A stretch of DNA of 55,565 nucleotides from Roseibium sp. TrichSKD4 (GTDB lineage: Bacteria; Pseudomonadota; Alphaproteobacteria; Rhizobiales; Stappiaceae). Made by a program: the position numbers and the translations under genes. Shown here piece after piece: positions 8,438 to 18,290 of the stretch. Location of the stretch: positions 156,496 to 212,060 of the forward strand of contig NZ_GL476304.1 of assembly GCF_000148725.1 (NCBI RefSeq), in the 5' to 3' direction. Position 1 is the stretch's first letter, and each line of letters starts with the position of its first letter. The notes beneath the pieces are model-generated. The model did not search any database. It was not told where the DNA came from and saw only the letters and a program-made list of their open reading frames with translations.

Positions 8438-10264
8438 ATGTGCGGTATTGTTGGAATTTTGGGGCGTGAGCCGGTTGCACCTCTTTTGGTGGATGCCCTG
8501 AAACGCTTGGAATACCGCGGCTATGATTCAGCCGGTGTTGCGACACTCAACAATGGCGCAATCATGCGGAAGCGCGCAGAAGGCAAGCTTCGCAATCTTG
8601 ACACTGCGCTTCAACAAGGTCCGGTTGAGGGCACGATTGGTATCGGCCACACACGGTGGGCAACCCATGGTGCGCCCAGCGTTCGCAACGCACACCCGCA
8701 TACGGCCGGGAAAGTGGCAATCGTTCACAACGGCATCATCGAAAACTTCCGCGAATTGCGCGAAGAAATCGAGGCCGCTGGTGAAACGCTCCAATCTGAT
8801 ACAGACACCGAAGTGGTCGCACATCTCATCAATCTGGAGCTCTCCAAGGGGCAGTCGCCACAATCTGCGGTCGCCAATGTGCTCCCACGCCTGACCGGCG
8901 CATTCGCACTTGCTATCCTGTTTGAAGGCGAAGACGATCTTTTAATCGGAGCCCGTAAAGGATCACCACTCGCAATAGGCCATGGCGAAGGCGAAATGTT
9001 CCTGGGTTCAGATGCCATTGCACTATCCCCCTTCACGGATCGGATCACGTATCTGGAAGAGGGCGACTGGGCTGTCGTGACGCGAAATTCTCTGGCGATT
9101 TTCAACGAAGCCAACTCGCCGGTTGATCGCCCCGAGGCGCAATCGTCGGTCAGTTCCAATATGATCGACAAAGGCAACTATCGCCATTTCATGGCCAAGG
9201 AAATCCACGAGCAGCCAGAAGTTCTGGGCCATACTTTGTCTCATTACATGGACATGGGAGCGGGTGCGATCCGTGTTCCGAATGCGGATACGATCGACTT
9301 CACCAAGCTCAATCGGATCGTTTTGTCAGCTTGCGGCACAGCCTATTACGCCGGGCTTGTCGCGAAATATTGGTTTGAAAAATACGCCCGGCTGCCGGTT
9401 GAAATCGACGTCGCCTCGGAGTTTCGATATCGGGAAACACCTGTTTCCGAGACCGATTGCGCTATTTTCATCTCTCAGTCTGGAGAGACCGCAGACACAC
9501 TCGCCTCCTTGAGATACTGCAAGGAAAACGGTGCGGCGATTGGTGCTGTGGTCAATGTCCCGGAAAGCACGATAGCCCGTGAGGCTGATGTTGTTTTCCC
9601 GACCATTGCCGGACCTGAAATTGGTGTGGCCTCCACGAAAGCTTTTACATGCCAATTGGCGGTCCTAGCCGCTCTGGCAGTGCATGCAGGAAAAGCCCGT
9701 GGCGTTATCGGGGCTGAACAGGAGCGGGAGCTGGTTGAAGCCTTGGCTTCCGTTCCAAATCTTGCGCTCGCCGTGCTGAAACTTGAGCCGCAAATAGAAA
9801 AACTTGCCCACCCGCTTTCTCAGGCTTCTGATGCGCTTTATCTGGGCCGTGGGACAAACTTCCCCTTGGCCCTTGAAGGAGCTCTGAAACTGAAAGAGCT
9901 GTCCTACATCCATGCTGAAGGTTACGCGGCAGGGGAACTCAAGCACGGTCCAATCGCTCTTATTGACGAAAACATGACCGTTTTTGTCATCGCACCACAT
10001 GACGGAATTTTTGAAAAGACCGTTTCAAACATGCAGGAAGTCGCCGCGCGTGGCGGTCGCATTGTTTTGATTACAGACGAAAAAGGGGCGGGTGCAGAAA
10101 CAGATGCTGCCGAAAACAAGTTGGTCATGCCGGATACACATGAGATCGCAGCACCAATTTTGTACGCATTCCCGATCCAGATGCTGGCCTATCATACCGC
10201 TGTTTTTATGGGGACAGATGTAGACCAGCCGCGCAATCTCGCAAAATCCGTAACCGTAGAATAA
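8438..10264 (+). CDS. glmS: Glutamine--fructose-6-phosphate aminotransferase (isomerizing)
   Basis: GlmS (608 residues) converts fructose-6-phosphate and glutamine to glucosamine-6-phosphate, the first committed step to UDP-GlcNAc. The N-terminal Ntn amidotransferase begins MCGIVGIL, so Cys2 becomes the nucleophile after Met removal. The segments RLEYRGYDSAG and GIGHTRWATHG are the usual glutaminase motifs. Two SIS sugar-binding domains follow, with LSACGTAYYAGLVAKYWFE and ISQSGETADTLASLRYCKE. The C-terminus NLAKSVTVE is the canonical ending. The gene lies 132 bases after glmU. It ends 1 base before the stop of the convergent YbaN-type gene, with no terminator hairpin between them. Confidence 0.97.
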   Translation: MCGIVGILGREPVAPLLVDALKRLEYRGYDSAGVATLNNGAIMRKRAEGKLRNLDTALQQGPVEGTIGIGHTRWATHGAPSVRNAHPHTAGKVAIVHNGIIENFRELREEIEAAGETLQSDTDTEVVAHLINLELSKGQSPQSAVANVLPRLTGAFALAILFEGEDDLLIGARKGSPLAIGHGEGEMFLGSDAIALSPFTDRITYLEEGDWAVVTRNSLAIFNEANSPVDRPEAQSSVSSNMIDKGNYRHFMAKEIHEQPEVLGHTLSHYMDMGAGAIRVPNADTIDFTKLNRIVLSACGTAYYAGLVAKYWFEKYARLPVEIDVASEFRYRETPVSETDCAIFISQSGETADTLASLRYCKENGAAIGAVVNVPESTIAREADVVFPTIAGPEIGVASTKAFTCQLAVLAALAVHAGKARGVIGAEQERELVEALASVPNLALAVLKLEPQIEKLAHPLSQASDALYLGRGTNFPLALEGALKLKELSYIHAEGYAAGELKHGPIALIDENMTVFVIAPHDGIFEKTVSNMQEVAARGGRIVLITDEKGAGAETDAAENKLVMPDTHEIAAPILYAFPIQMLAYHTAVFMGTDVDQPRNLAKSVTVE

Positions 10265-10265
10265 A

Positions 10266-10649
10266 TTAGCTTTGCTCCCCGGCTGTCGCATAGTCCGATG
10301 GCCGGGAGAGCACAAAGATCGCGCAGCCCATTAACACCAAAGCAACAAGCGCTAGAAGCCAGAGTTCTGGTTCGACACGCCATAAAAACAAACCGAAACC
10401 AACTGCCATTCCACCAACCGCAAATGCCTTTGCTTTGCGGGTAATAACCCCATGGTCTCGCCATGCTTTCACGGAGGGTCCAACGGTTGGATGATCGAGG
10501 ATCTTCTTTTCGAGAGCTGGAGAGGAACGGGCAAAACAGGCCGCAGCCATGATAAAAAAGATGGTGGACGGCAGAAGTGGCAAGACAGCACCGACAACGC
10601 CTATAGCGACGTTGGCTACCCCGAGCACGAAGAATGTGGTGCGTTGCAA
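10266..10649 (-). CDS. YbaN/DUF454-family inner membrane protein
   Basis: This 127-residue protein has an N-terminal hydrophobic hairpin and two C-terminal membrane segments. Between them is the family-typical stretch LPLLPSTIFFIMAAACFARS, followed by HPTVGPSVKAWRDHGVI and a basic KAKA segment. This is the DUF454 (YbaN) pattern; its function is not established. Translation probably starts at TTG (10649), because AGGAGA lies about 7 bases upstream and the product begins in register with family members. It runs convergently into glmS. Confidence 0.85.
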   Translation of the reverse strand: MQRTTFFVLGVANVAIGVVGAVLPLLPSTIFFIMAAACFARSSPALEKKILDHPTVGPSVKAWRDHGVITRKAKAFAVGGMAVGFGLFLWRVEPELWLLALVALVLMGCAIFVLSRPSDYATAGEQS

Positions 10650-10805
10650 AAACCGTCTCCTAAAAAGTCAGACCAAATGGCCTAAATTGTTCACCAATGG
10701 CGAAAAATTTAATCACACAAAGGATACCGGATTCTATTATAGGTTCCTATGTAAGTGGTGACAGGATGATTGGCGACGGTCAATCATTGAAAACAGGCGA
10801 TATGA

Positions 10806-11567
10806 ATGACTGGAAAAGACAACAAGCCGCAGGAAGCCGTGGCGCCGCACAAAATTCATTTTTTTACGCGGCTGCGAAACTACTTCCTGACGGGTCTTGT
10901 TATCACAGGCCCTATCGGGATCACCCTTTGGTTGACCTGGACCTTCATTCACTGGGTCGACGGATGGGTAACACCGCTTGTCCCGCGCGCCTATAATCCG
11001 GAAACCTATCTGCCTTTTTCTATTCCCGGATTTGGCCTGATCGTCGCGATCCTGCTGCTCACAATCGTTGGGTTTATCGCTGCAAATTTCGCTGGCCGGA
11101 GCCTGATTTCCTTTGGCGAGTCCCTCGTTGGCCGCATGCCATTGGTCAGAAACCTATACAGCGGCTTGAAGCAGATTTTCGAAACCGTTTTGGATGAGCG
11201 GGGCAGCACCTTCACCAAGGCGGCTTTGCTTGAATATCCGCGTCGGGGCTTGTGGGCGATTGTCTTCATTTCAACCGAAACCAAGGGCGAAGTTGCCCAT
11301 CACCTTGCAAAAAAGGCAGATATGGTCTCGGTGTTCCTGCCCACAACGCCAAATCCAACCTCCGGCTTTCTGCTCTTTGTGCCCAAGGACGATGTCATCG
11401 AACTTTCTATGGGTGTCGAAGATGCCGCTAAGCTGGTCATTTCAGCTGGCTTGGTAAATCCAAGTTATCCGGAGATGCTGGAAGAATATATGGACGACGA
11501 AGGCAAGGCCAAGACCACGTCCGATGACCAGATCAAACGACTTCAGAAAGAAAACGAAGACGCCTGA
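10806..11567 (+). CDS. DUF502-family membrane protein
   Basis: This 253-residue protein has two membrane segments near the N-terminus (about residues 25-47 and 72-94), separated by a short extracytoplasmic loop. A soluble domain follows, containing GRMPLVRNLYSGLKQIFETV and PTTPNPTSGFLLFVPKDDV, both typical of DUF502. The C-terminus is charged. DUF502 proteins are widespread in bacteria and have plant relatives (COV/LCV) that act in membrane trafficking; the bacterial role is unknown. The gene is divergent from the YbaN-type gene and convergent with recG, with only 6 bases between stops. An ATG at 10802 is out of frame. Confidence 0.88.
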   Translation: MTGKDNKPQEAVAPHKIHFFTRLRNYFLTGLVITGPIGITLWLTWTFIHWVDGWVTPLVPRAYNPETYLPFSIPGFGLIVAILLLTIVGFIAANFAGRSLISFGESLVGRMPLVRNLYSGLKQIFETVLDERGSTFTKAALLEYPRRGLWAIVFISTETKGEVAHHLAKKADMVSVFLPTTPNPTSGFLLFVPKDDVIELSMGVEDAAKLVISAGLVNPSYPEMLEEYMDDEGKAKTTSDDQIKRLQKENEDA

Positions 11568-11573
11568 TCCGCG

Positions 11574-13676
11574 TCACCCGGCGCGCAACAAGGCGATGGC
11601 TTCATCGCGTCCAAACAAATAGAGCAAAGCACGTAACGCTTCGCCGCGTTCTGATTTCAGTTGCGGGTCTTTGTCCAGAATAAGACGTGCATCATCGCGG
11701 GCAGTTTCCATAAGATCTGCATGGCTTTCCGCATCAGCTATCCGAAAACCTGGCATGCCTGATTGACGGGTGCCCAAAATCTCACCACCACCGCGTAATT
11801 TCAAATCTTCTTCGGCAATCAAAAATCCGTCATTGGTCTGACGCATGATGTTCAAGCGTGAAGACGCAGTTTCACCCAAAGGCCCTTTAAAAAGCAAAAC
11901 GCATGTGGAGGGCTTGTCGCCGCGGCCAACACGACCACGCAGCTGGTGCAGCTGAGCCAATCCAAACCTTTCCGCATGTTCGATCACAATGATCGTGGCG
12001 TCCGGAACATCGACACCAACTTCGATGACGGTTGTCGCAACCAATACCCGTGTGTCTCCACCCTTGAAGGCTTGCATGCCAGCTTCTTTCTCATCCGCTG
12101 TCATGCGCCCATGAACGAGTGAGACGGGTTGTCCTAGGGCCTGTTCAAGAACACGGTGCCGATCTCCTACAGCAGCAAGATCGATTTTCTCGCTTTCTTC
12201 TACGAGAGGGCAAATCCAGTAGACTTTTTGTCCACTCTGGATTGCATTGCCGACACGGCTAATAATCTCTTCGAGCCGGTCTAGCGAGGCGGAGACAGTG
12301 GTAATTGGTTTTCGGCCTGCCGGTTTATCCGTTAGCCTAGAAACGTCCATATCGCCAAAACTGGTCAGCACCAACGTGCGCGGGATCGGAGTGGCCGTCA
12401 TTACAAGCACATCAACCCCGCGTCCTTTGGCAGACAGGGCGAGGCGTTGATGGACACCGAAACGGTGTTGCTCGTCGACGACAACAAGCCCGAGGTCGCG
12501 GAACGCAACCGATCCCTGAAACAGGGCATGTGTTCCAACGGCAAGGTCAATCTCGCCGGAGAGCAATTTTTCCTGGACGTCCCGTCGGGTTTTGGCGCTG
12601 TCCTTCCCGGTCAAGAGGGCAAGCCGAATGCCTGCTTTTTCGCAAAGCGTCAGCATGGACGCGTAATGCTGGCGGGCGAGGATTTCTGTCGGTGCCATAA
12701 GAGCACCTTGCGCGCCGGTTTCAATAACCTGCGCAAGGGCTGAGAGTGCGACAACGGTTTTTCCGGAGCCTACATCCCCTTGCAAAAGTCGCAGCATCCG
12801 AACCGGTTTTGCCAAGTCATCGTTGATCTCGCTAATCGACGTTTGCTGACTGGCCGTGAGCTCAAAGGGTAGGGCGGCGATCACCTCCTTTTGAAGAGTG
12901 CCCGTTGTAGCGCGGGCAATTCCTCCCAGCTGGCGCATTTGTGCGCGCACAAGGGCCAAGGCCAACTGACTTGCCAGCAATTCGTCATAGGCCAAACGTT
13001 GGACGCAAGGAGATTCGGGATCCAGATCCTGCCGTTCGTCCGGTTTGTGGACTTGGACCAGAGCCTCGGAAAAAGACTGCCAGTGATTTCGTCTTTGATG
13101 GGCGGCATCGAGCCATTCGGGCAGATGAGGGATACGATCAATTGCGGCTCCCAATCCCTTTTGAAGGGTCTTGGACGCAAGACCGGCTGTCAACGGATAG
13201 ACGGGCTCAAGAGTTGGCAAACTATCGGCTTCTTCCGGTGAAACCACATAATCTGGATGAACCATTTGAGGCTGGCTGTTAAACCATTCGACCTTGCCCG
13301 ACACGATCCGCCGTTCGCCTGCCGGGAACATCTTTTCCAGCCAGTCGCGGCGCGGATGAAAGAAGACAAATGTAATTTGGCCCGTATCATCAAACGCGGT
13401 GATTTTGTAAGGCGCTTTTGATCCGCGAGGAGGGGCTTGATGCCGGTCAATCATTACATCCAGCGTGACAATGTCGCCGTTCTCTGAATAGGCAATTCCC
13501 GGCTTGTGCCGACGATCTATCACCGAATGCGGTAAGTGAAATAAAAGGTCAGCAACCGTCGCTTCCCGGTCCGGATTCTGGGTTAAAAAGCCAGTCAGCA
13601 GTTTAGCGATCTTCGGTCCAATACCGGGTAGGGACGATACAGGCGCAAAAAGCGGATCAAGAACGGGTGGACGCAT
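11574..13676 (-). CDS. recG: ATP-dependent DNA helicase RecG
   Basis: RecG (700 residues) is a superfamily 2 helicase that reverses stalled forks and processes branched recombination intermediates. The N-terminal wedge/OB domain begins LDPLFAPVSSLPGIGPKIAK. The helicase core shows LLQGDVGSGKTVVALSAL (Walker A), LVVVDEQHRFGVHQR (motif II) and the C-terminal motif VI region QLHQLRGRVGRG. The start at 13676 was chosen because the protein then begins in register with family members; 24 further codons are open upstream but show no homology. In alphaproteobacteria recG normally lies divergent from sdhE-mfd, exactly as seen here. Confidence 0.97.
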   Translation of the reverse strand: MRPPVLDPLFAPVSSLPGIGPKIAKLLTGFLTQNPDREATVADLLFHLPHSVIDRRHKPGIAYSENGDIVTLDVMIDRHQAPPRGSKAPYKITAFDDTGQITFVFFHPRRDWLEKMFPAGERRIVSGKVEWFNSQPQMVHPDYVVSPEEADSLPTLEPVYPLTAGLASKTLQKGLGAAIDRIPHLPEWLDAAHQRRNHWQSFSEALVQVHKPDERQDLDPESPCVQRLAYDELLASQLALALVRAQMRQLGGIARATTGTLQKEVIAALPFELTASQQTSISEINDDLAKPVRMLRLLQGDVGSGKTVVALSALAQVIETGAQGALMAPTEILARQHYASMLTLCEKAGIRLALLTGKDSAKTRRDVQEKLLSGEIDLAVGTHALFQGSVAFRDLGLVVVDEQHRFGVHQRLALSAKGRGVDVLVMTATPIPRTLVLTSFGDMDVSRLTDKPAGRKPITTVSASLDRLEEIISRVGNAIQSGQKVYWICPLVEESEKIDLAAVGDRHRVLEQALGQPVSLVHGRMTADEKEAGMQAFKGGDTRVLVATTVIEVGVDVPDATIIVIEHAERFGLAQLHQLRGRVGRGDKPSTCVLLFKGPLGETASSRLNIMRQTNDGFLIAEEDLKLRGGGEILGTRQSGMPGFRIADAESHADLMETARDDARLILDKDPQLKSERGEALRALLYLFGRDEAIALLRAG

Positions 13677-13772
13677 GCAGGAAGAACACAGTTGGGACGA
13701 GCGGGAAAACCAAGTGTTACTTCTGACACGGGCTGAGATGAACAGCAATCCACGAGCTGAACCACCATGGAC

Positions 13773-13801
13773 CTGACAATTGTCGAACGAAGCGCTATAT
13801 A
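13773..13801 (+). promoter_or_regulatory. Putative sigma-70-type promoter for sdhE-mfd
   Basis: CTGACA (13773-13778) and TATATA (13796-13801) are separated by 17 bases, a good housekeeping promoter arrangement ending 43 bases before sdhE. The region also contains two short perfect palindromes, GACAATTGTC (13775-13784) and GCTATATAGC (13794-13803), overlapping the two elements. Confidence 0.5.
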
Positions 13802-13844
13802 GCGGCGCAAGACATCGTTTCCCATCTCATATCTGGATTGCGCA

Positions 13845-14150
13845 ATGACGACACAGGACACCGGTTCATCCACAGTTTCACCGGAAGACCGCGACCCGCG
13901 TCGCAAGAAAATCCTGTTTCGGTGCTGGCACCGCGGGATAAAGGAAATGGATCTCCTTCTGGGAGGCTTCGCGAAGGATCATATTGATCTGCTCAATGAA
14001 GAAGAACTTGCCGAACTTGAGCATATCCTTACCGCCCATGATCAGGACCTTTATGCCTGGATGACAGGCCGTAAACCATTGCCTGAAGAATGGGATGGGC
14101 CGCTCTATCGCCGCATTATTGCCTATCACGCGGATTTGCCCGCTAACTGA
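13845..14150 (+). CDS. sdhE: FAD assembly factor SdhE (succinate dehydrogenase assembly factor 2)
   Basis: This 101-residue protein belongs to the SdhE/SDHAF2 (DUF339) family, which helps attach FAD covalently to the flavoprotein subunit of succinate dehydrogenase. The diagnostic RGxxE motif is present as RGIKEMDLLLGGF (Arg30, Gly31, Glu34), and the five-helix region continues through LNEEELAELEHIL and DQDLYAWMTGRKPLPEEW. The first ~20 residues are a polar extension common in alphaproteobacteria. It lies 26 bases upstream of mfd and is probably co-transcribed with it; that pairing is positional and does not imply a role in repair. Confidence 0.94.
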   Translation: MTTQDTGSSTVSPEDRDPRRKKILFRCWHRGIKEMDLLLGGFAKDHIDLLNEEELAELEHILTAHDQDLYAWMTGRKPLPEEWDGPLYRRIIAYHADLPAN

Positions 14151-14176
14151 TAAACCGAACGACTCAGGATTGACCG

Positions 14177-17100
14177 GTGTTTGAACGCCTGCTGAACGAC
14201 CAGGCCAACGTCACGCTGTCCAGCGTGCCGGATGGCGCTGAAAGCTATGCCTTATCGAAATTGCTCAGCGAAAGCGACAGCACCGGCCTTGCGCTTGTGT
14301 TTATCGCGCGCGACGCAACGCGTATGCAGATGATCACTGAAGCGTTGTCCTTTTTCAGTCCTGACGTGGAGGTCTTGCAACTGCCCGCGTGGGACTGCTT
14401 ACCATATGACCGCGTTTCACCGAATCCGGCAATCAGTGCGCGGCGATTGTTGGCGCTCGGCACTTTGGCTCATGGAGTAAAATCCGGGCGCAAGACAGTC
14501 CTGATGACAACCGTGAACGCAGCGCTTCAGCGTGTGCCCGATCGCCAATGGATGACCAACCAAACGCTGACCATGGCGCCGGGCAACCAGATCGATATGT
14601 CTGCGATCTCCAATTGGCTGGAAAGCAATGGCTTTTCGCGAACTCCGACCGTGCGCGAAACCGGCGAATACGCCGTCCGTGGCGGGATTGTGGATCTGTT
14701 TGCACCCGGCGATAGCGAACCGGTACGTCTCGATTTTTTTGGTGATACGCTGGAATCCATTCGTTCATTCGATCCGGCCACTCAACGCACGGTGAAGCAG
14801 CTCAAGCGCCTGGATCTGGTGCCTATGAGCGAAGTCGTTCTGTCAGAAGGGGCTGTTTCCCGCTTCCGCCGCTCTTATTTGGCAAGCTTTGGTGCGGCCA
14901 GCCGAGAAGACGTGCTCTATCAGTCGATCAGTGATGGACGGCGGTATGCAGGCATGGAGCACTGGCTGCCACTCTTTCACGACAAACTTGAAACGCTGTT
15001 CGATTACATTGAGGGCACACCTATCGTCCTCGACACGTCTGTAAGCGATGTGGTGCGCGAGCGCTCTGATCAAATCAAGGAACATTACTCCGCGCGTGAA
15101 GAAGCACGCCATCAGGGCAGCGTTGCAGGGTCGGTTCCCTACATGCCGGTTGAGCCGGACCTTCTTTATCTTCCGGCAGATGACTGGACGACGCAGCTTG
15201 CGGATATGGGCACGGCGTCCCTCGACGCTTTTACACCGCCGCCTGGGTCCGGAAAGACAGTCATTGATCTGGAGGGGCGTCAGGGGCGCAGTTTTGCAGC
15301 GGAGCGGACCGCAGGCGATGTCAACATCTTCGACGCCCTGACCAAGCACGTCAAAAGCCTGCAAGAGAGCGGCAAGCGAACTGTTATTGCCTGCTGGTCG
15401 GAAGGTTCTCGTGACCGATTGGGACAAATCCTCTCAGATCATGGGCTGGACAATGCTGCAGAGGTTGAAACGCTTGAAGGGGTCCTAGAGCTTCCCAAAA
15501 AGACCACGGCTTTATGTGTTCTCGGCATTGAGCATGGATTTGAGCTGTCCGAGATTGCCTTTGTCGGCGAACAGGACATTCTGGGCGACCGTCTGGTCCG
15601 CAAGAGCCGCCGGAAGGCAAAAGGCGCAGATGTCATCACCGAAGCTTCCGGTTTGTCCGAAGGCGATCTTGTTGTTCATGTTGAGCATGGCATCGGCAGG
15701 TTTACTGGCCTGAAGACAATTGAAGCGGTCGGGGCTCCTCATGACTGTATGGAGCTTCAATATGCCGATGGGGCAAAACTCTATTTGCCGGTTGAAAACA
15801 TTGAACTCTTGTCACGGTATGGCTCTGAGGACAGTGACAGCCAGCTGGATAAGCTGGGCGGCGGCGCATGGCAGGCGAGAAAAGCAAAGCTCAAGAAGCG
15901 CATCCTCGAAATCGCGGATGGCTTGATCAAGACGGCAGCGGCCCGTGCTCTCAAAACTGCTCCTGTGGTTGAAACACCGGAAGGTGTCTACGACGAGTTT
16001 GCCAGCCGGTTTCCCTATGATGAAACAGACGATCAGCTAACGGCCATCGATTCTGTTTTTGACGATTTGGCCTCAGGGCGTCCAATGGAGCGTCTCGTTT
16101 GTGGCGATGTCGGATTCGGGAAAACCGAAGTTGCCTTGCGCGCTGCCTTTATCGCGGCCATGTCAGGCCGTCAGGTGGCTGTTGTCGTGCCAACGACGCT
16201 TCTATCTCGTCAGCATTTCAAGACCTTCTCCGAACGTTTCCACGGACTACCGATCAATGTCGCGCATGCATCGCGCCTCGTGCCAACGCGGGAGCTGACC
16301 AAAACGAAGAAGGGTGTGGCCGACGGAACAGTTGATATTGTCGTTGGAACGCACGCGCTATTAGGCAAAACGGTCCAGTTCCGGGATCTCGGGCTTCTGA
16401 TCATCGATGAGGAGCAGCATTTCGGCGTAAAGCACAAGGAGCGTCTGAAAGAACTGAAATCCGATGTTCACGTTCTGACGCTGTCAGCGACCCCAATCCC
16501 GCGGACCCTCCAACTGGCGCTAACCGGGGTGCGCGAACTGTCGCTGATCGCAACGCCGCCAGTTGACCGATTGGCTGTTCGAACCTTTGTGTCCCCGTTT
16601 GATCCGCTGGTGGTGCGCGAAGCGCTCCTGCGTGAGCATTATCGCGGCGGGCAGAGCTTCTATGTTTGCCCGCGCCTGGCAGATCTTGCGGATCGAAAAC
16701 AGTTTCTGGAAGAGCAGGTGCCGGAGCTGAAGGTGGCAGTCGCACACGGACAAATGCCGCCCAGCGAACTGGAAGACGTCATGAATGCCTTCTATGAGGG
16801 CAAGTACAACGTCCTGCTTTCAACCACCATTGTGGAATCCGGGTTGGATATTCCTACCGCCAACACCCTCATCGTTCACCGGGCTGACATGTTCGGGCTG
16901 TCCCAGCTCTATCAGTTGCGTGGACGCGTAGGGCGGTCCAAGACGCGGGCCTATGCACTGTTCACGGTGCCTGCAAACAAGAAGCTGACTGTAACCGCCG
17001 AACGACGTTTGAAAGTGTTGCAGTCGCTCGAAACACTTGGCGCAGGGTTCCAGCTGGCCAGCCACGATCTGGATATTCGTGGGGCAGGTAACCTTTTGGG

Positions 17101-17665
17101 CGAAGAACAGTCTGGCCATGTCAAGGAAGTCGGCTTTGAGCTTTACCAGCAAATGCTGGAAGAGGCCGTTGCGCAGTTGAAAGATGGCGGCGAGGGCTTT
17201 GGTGAAGAACAGTGGTCGCCGCAGATCAACATTGGAACGCCTGTCCTGATTCCCGAGGACTATGTTCCGGACCTCCAGCTCCGCCTCAATCTCTATCGGC
17301 GTCTGGGTGATTTGACTGAGGCTGACGAAATTGATTCGTTCGGTGCGGAGATGATCGACCGATTTGGTGCATTGCCAAACGAGGTGCAACACCTCTTGAA
17401 GATTGTTTATATCAAAGGGCTGTGCAGAAAGGCCAATATCGAAAAGGTTGATGCAGGTCCGAAAGGTATCGTGATCACCTTCCGAAACAATGAGTTCGCC
17501 AACCCGGCAGCGCTGGTCAGCTACATCTCTGAACAGGGTGTCTTGGCCAAAATCCGGCCAGATCAGAAGATCGTTTTGTCCAGGGACTGGGAGAAAACCG
17601 ATGCGCGCCTGAAAGGCACGGCAACGGTTTTGACAAAGCTGGCAAAATTAGCAGCCGCAGCGTAA
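14177..17665 (+). CDS. mfd: Transcription-repair coupling factor
   Basis: Mfd (1162 residues) removes RNA polymerase stalled at DNA lesions and recruits UvrA. The domains are in the usual order. First is a UvrB-like module with LQLPAWDCLPYDRVSPNP and YAVRGGIVDLFAPG. Next is the CarD-like RNA-polymerase interaction domain around residues 490-560 (GDLVVHVEHGIGRFTGLKTI). Then comes the RecG-like translocase with CGDVGFGKTEVALRAAF (Walker A), LIIDEEQHFGVKHKERLK and QLRGRVGRSKTRAYALF. Last is the C-terminal TRCF domain that masks UvrA binding. Translation starts at GTG (14177). Length is normal for the family and there are no interruptions. Confidence 0.97.
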   Translation: MFERLLNDQANVTLSSVPDGAESYALSKLLSESDSTGLALVFIARDATRMQMITEALSFFSPDVEVLQLPAWDCLPYDRVSPNPAISARRLLALGTLAHGVKSGRKTVLMTTVNAALQRVPDRQWMTNQTLTMAPGNQIDMSAISNWLESNGFSRTPTVRETGEYAVRGGIVDLFAPGDSEPVRLDFFGDTLESIRSFDPATQRTVKQLKRLDLVPMSEVVLSEGAVSRFRRSYLASFGAASREDVLYQSISDGRRYAGMEHWLPLFHDKLETLFDYIEGTPIVLDTSVSDVVRERSDQIKEHYSAREEARHQGSVAGSVPYMPVEPDLLYLPADDWTTQLADMGTASLDAFTPPPGSGKTVIDLEGRQGRSFAAERTAGDVNIFDALTKHVKSLQESGKRTVIACWSEGSRDRLGQILSDHGLDNAAEVETLEGVLELPKKTTALCVLGIEHGFELSEIAFVGEQDILGDRLVRKSRRKAKGADVITEASGLSEGDLVVHVEHGIGRFTGLKTIEAVGAPHDCMELQYADGAKLYLPVENIELLSRYGSEDSDSQLDKLGGGAWQARKAKLKKRILEIADGLIKTAAARALKTAPVVETPEGVYDEFASRFPYDETDDQLTAIDSVFDDLASGRPMERLVCGDVGFGKTEVALRAAFIAAMSGRQVAVVVPTTLLSRQHFKTFSERFHGLPINVAHASRLVPTRELTKTKKGVADGTVDIVVGTHALLGKTVQFRDLGLLIIDEEQHFGVKHKERLKELKSDVHVLTLSATPIPRTLQLALTGVRELSLIATPPVDRLAVRTFVSPFDPLVVREALLREHYRGGQSFYVCPRLADLADRKQFLEEQVPELKVAVAHGQMPPSELEDVMNAFYEGKYNVLLSTTIVESGLDIPTANTLIVHRADMFGLSQLYQLRGRVGRSKTRAYALFTVPANKKLTVTAERRLKVLQSLETLGAGFQLASHDLDIRGAGNLLGEEQSGHVKEVGFELYQQMLEEAVAQLKDGGEGFGEEQWSPQINIGTPVLIPEDYVPDLQLRLNLYRRLGDLTEADEIDSFGAEMIDRFGALPNEVQHLLKIVYIKGLCRKANIEKVDAGPKGIVITFRNNEFANPAALVSYISEQGVLAKIRPDQKIVLSRDWEKTDARLKGTATVLTKLAKLAAAA

Positions 17666-17776
17666 GCGACGATAAATGAACAGGAATTTACCATTATGGG
17701 AAACGGTCTGTTAAGCCTGAGCAGGCATGATTTGCCTACCAAGTGACCAAGTTGTATTCGCGTTAAGGTCTCATTC

Positions 17777-18121
17777 GTGCCTGCTCAAACCCGTCAGCGG
17801 AAACAGTCGTTTCTTCGCCATCTTGTCGTTCCGACCCTCGCCTTGTCAGCGCTTGCCTATTTCGGCTTTCACGCGCTCAATGGCGAACTGGGTCTCGTGG
17901 GGCGGGCAAAGATTGAGCGGGATGTTGAGCGCCTTCAGGCAGAACTCGACAAGCTCGTCGAAGAACGCCAATATCTTGTTTCGCGTGTCAGTTTGTTGCG
18001 CCCGGAAAGTCTTGATCCGGATATGCTCGATGAAAGCGCGCGGAGAAATCTTAACTTGGTTCATCCCAAAGATCTGATTATACTGCGTCCGTCAAAGCAG
18101 GCTTCATTAATTAACGAATAA
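17777..18121 (+). CDS. FtsB/DivIC-family septum formation initiator
   Basis: This 114-residue bitopic protein has a basic N-terminus, one membrane segment (about residues 14-35) and a coiled coil (about 42-72, RDVERLQAELDKLVEERQYL). A short C-terminal part follows, with LLRPESLDPDMLDESARRNL, a pattern typical of FtsB/DivIC proteins in Hyphomicrobiales. Such proteins join FtsL and FtsQ in the divisome. The start is GTG at 17777; its ribosome-binding site is weak (TAAGG 9-13 bases upstream). In related genomes this gene sits just before pdhA, as here; eno, the other frequent neighbour, is absent. Confidence 0.85.
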   Translation: MPAQTRQRKQSFLRHLVVPTLALSALAYFGFHALNGELGLVGRAKIERDVERLQAELDKLVEERQYLVSRVSLLRPESLDPDMLDESARRNLNLVHPKDLIILRPSKQASLINE

Positions 18122-18290
18122 TCGGTTGATTTGCGGTCCTTAACTACTTTCCAGTTAATCCCGAAACTCTCCTGAAAAACAACAATATAGAGCCGCATAC
18201 TCGCATTTCGTGCGGGATTGGTTTGTCAGGCCGTGCAGGATACCTTGCTCGCACCTGTCTTAAGGGAAACGCCAAGCCGAGAAGAGGGTT

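Noticed and set aside
18139-18158. CtrA box upstream of pdhA
   Set aside because: Two TTAA elements are present, but the spacing is 11 rather than 7 bases.
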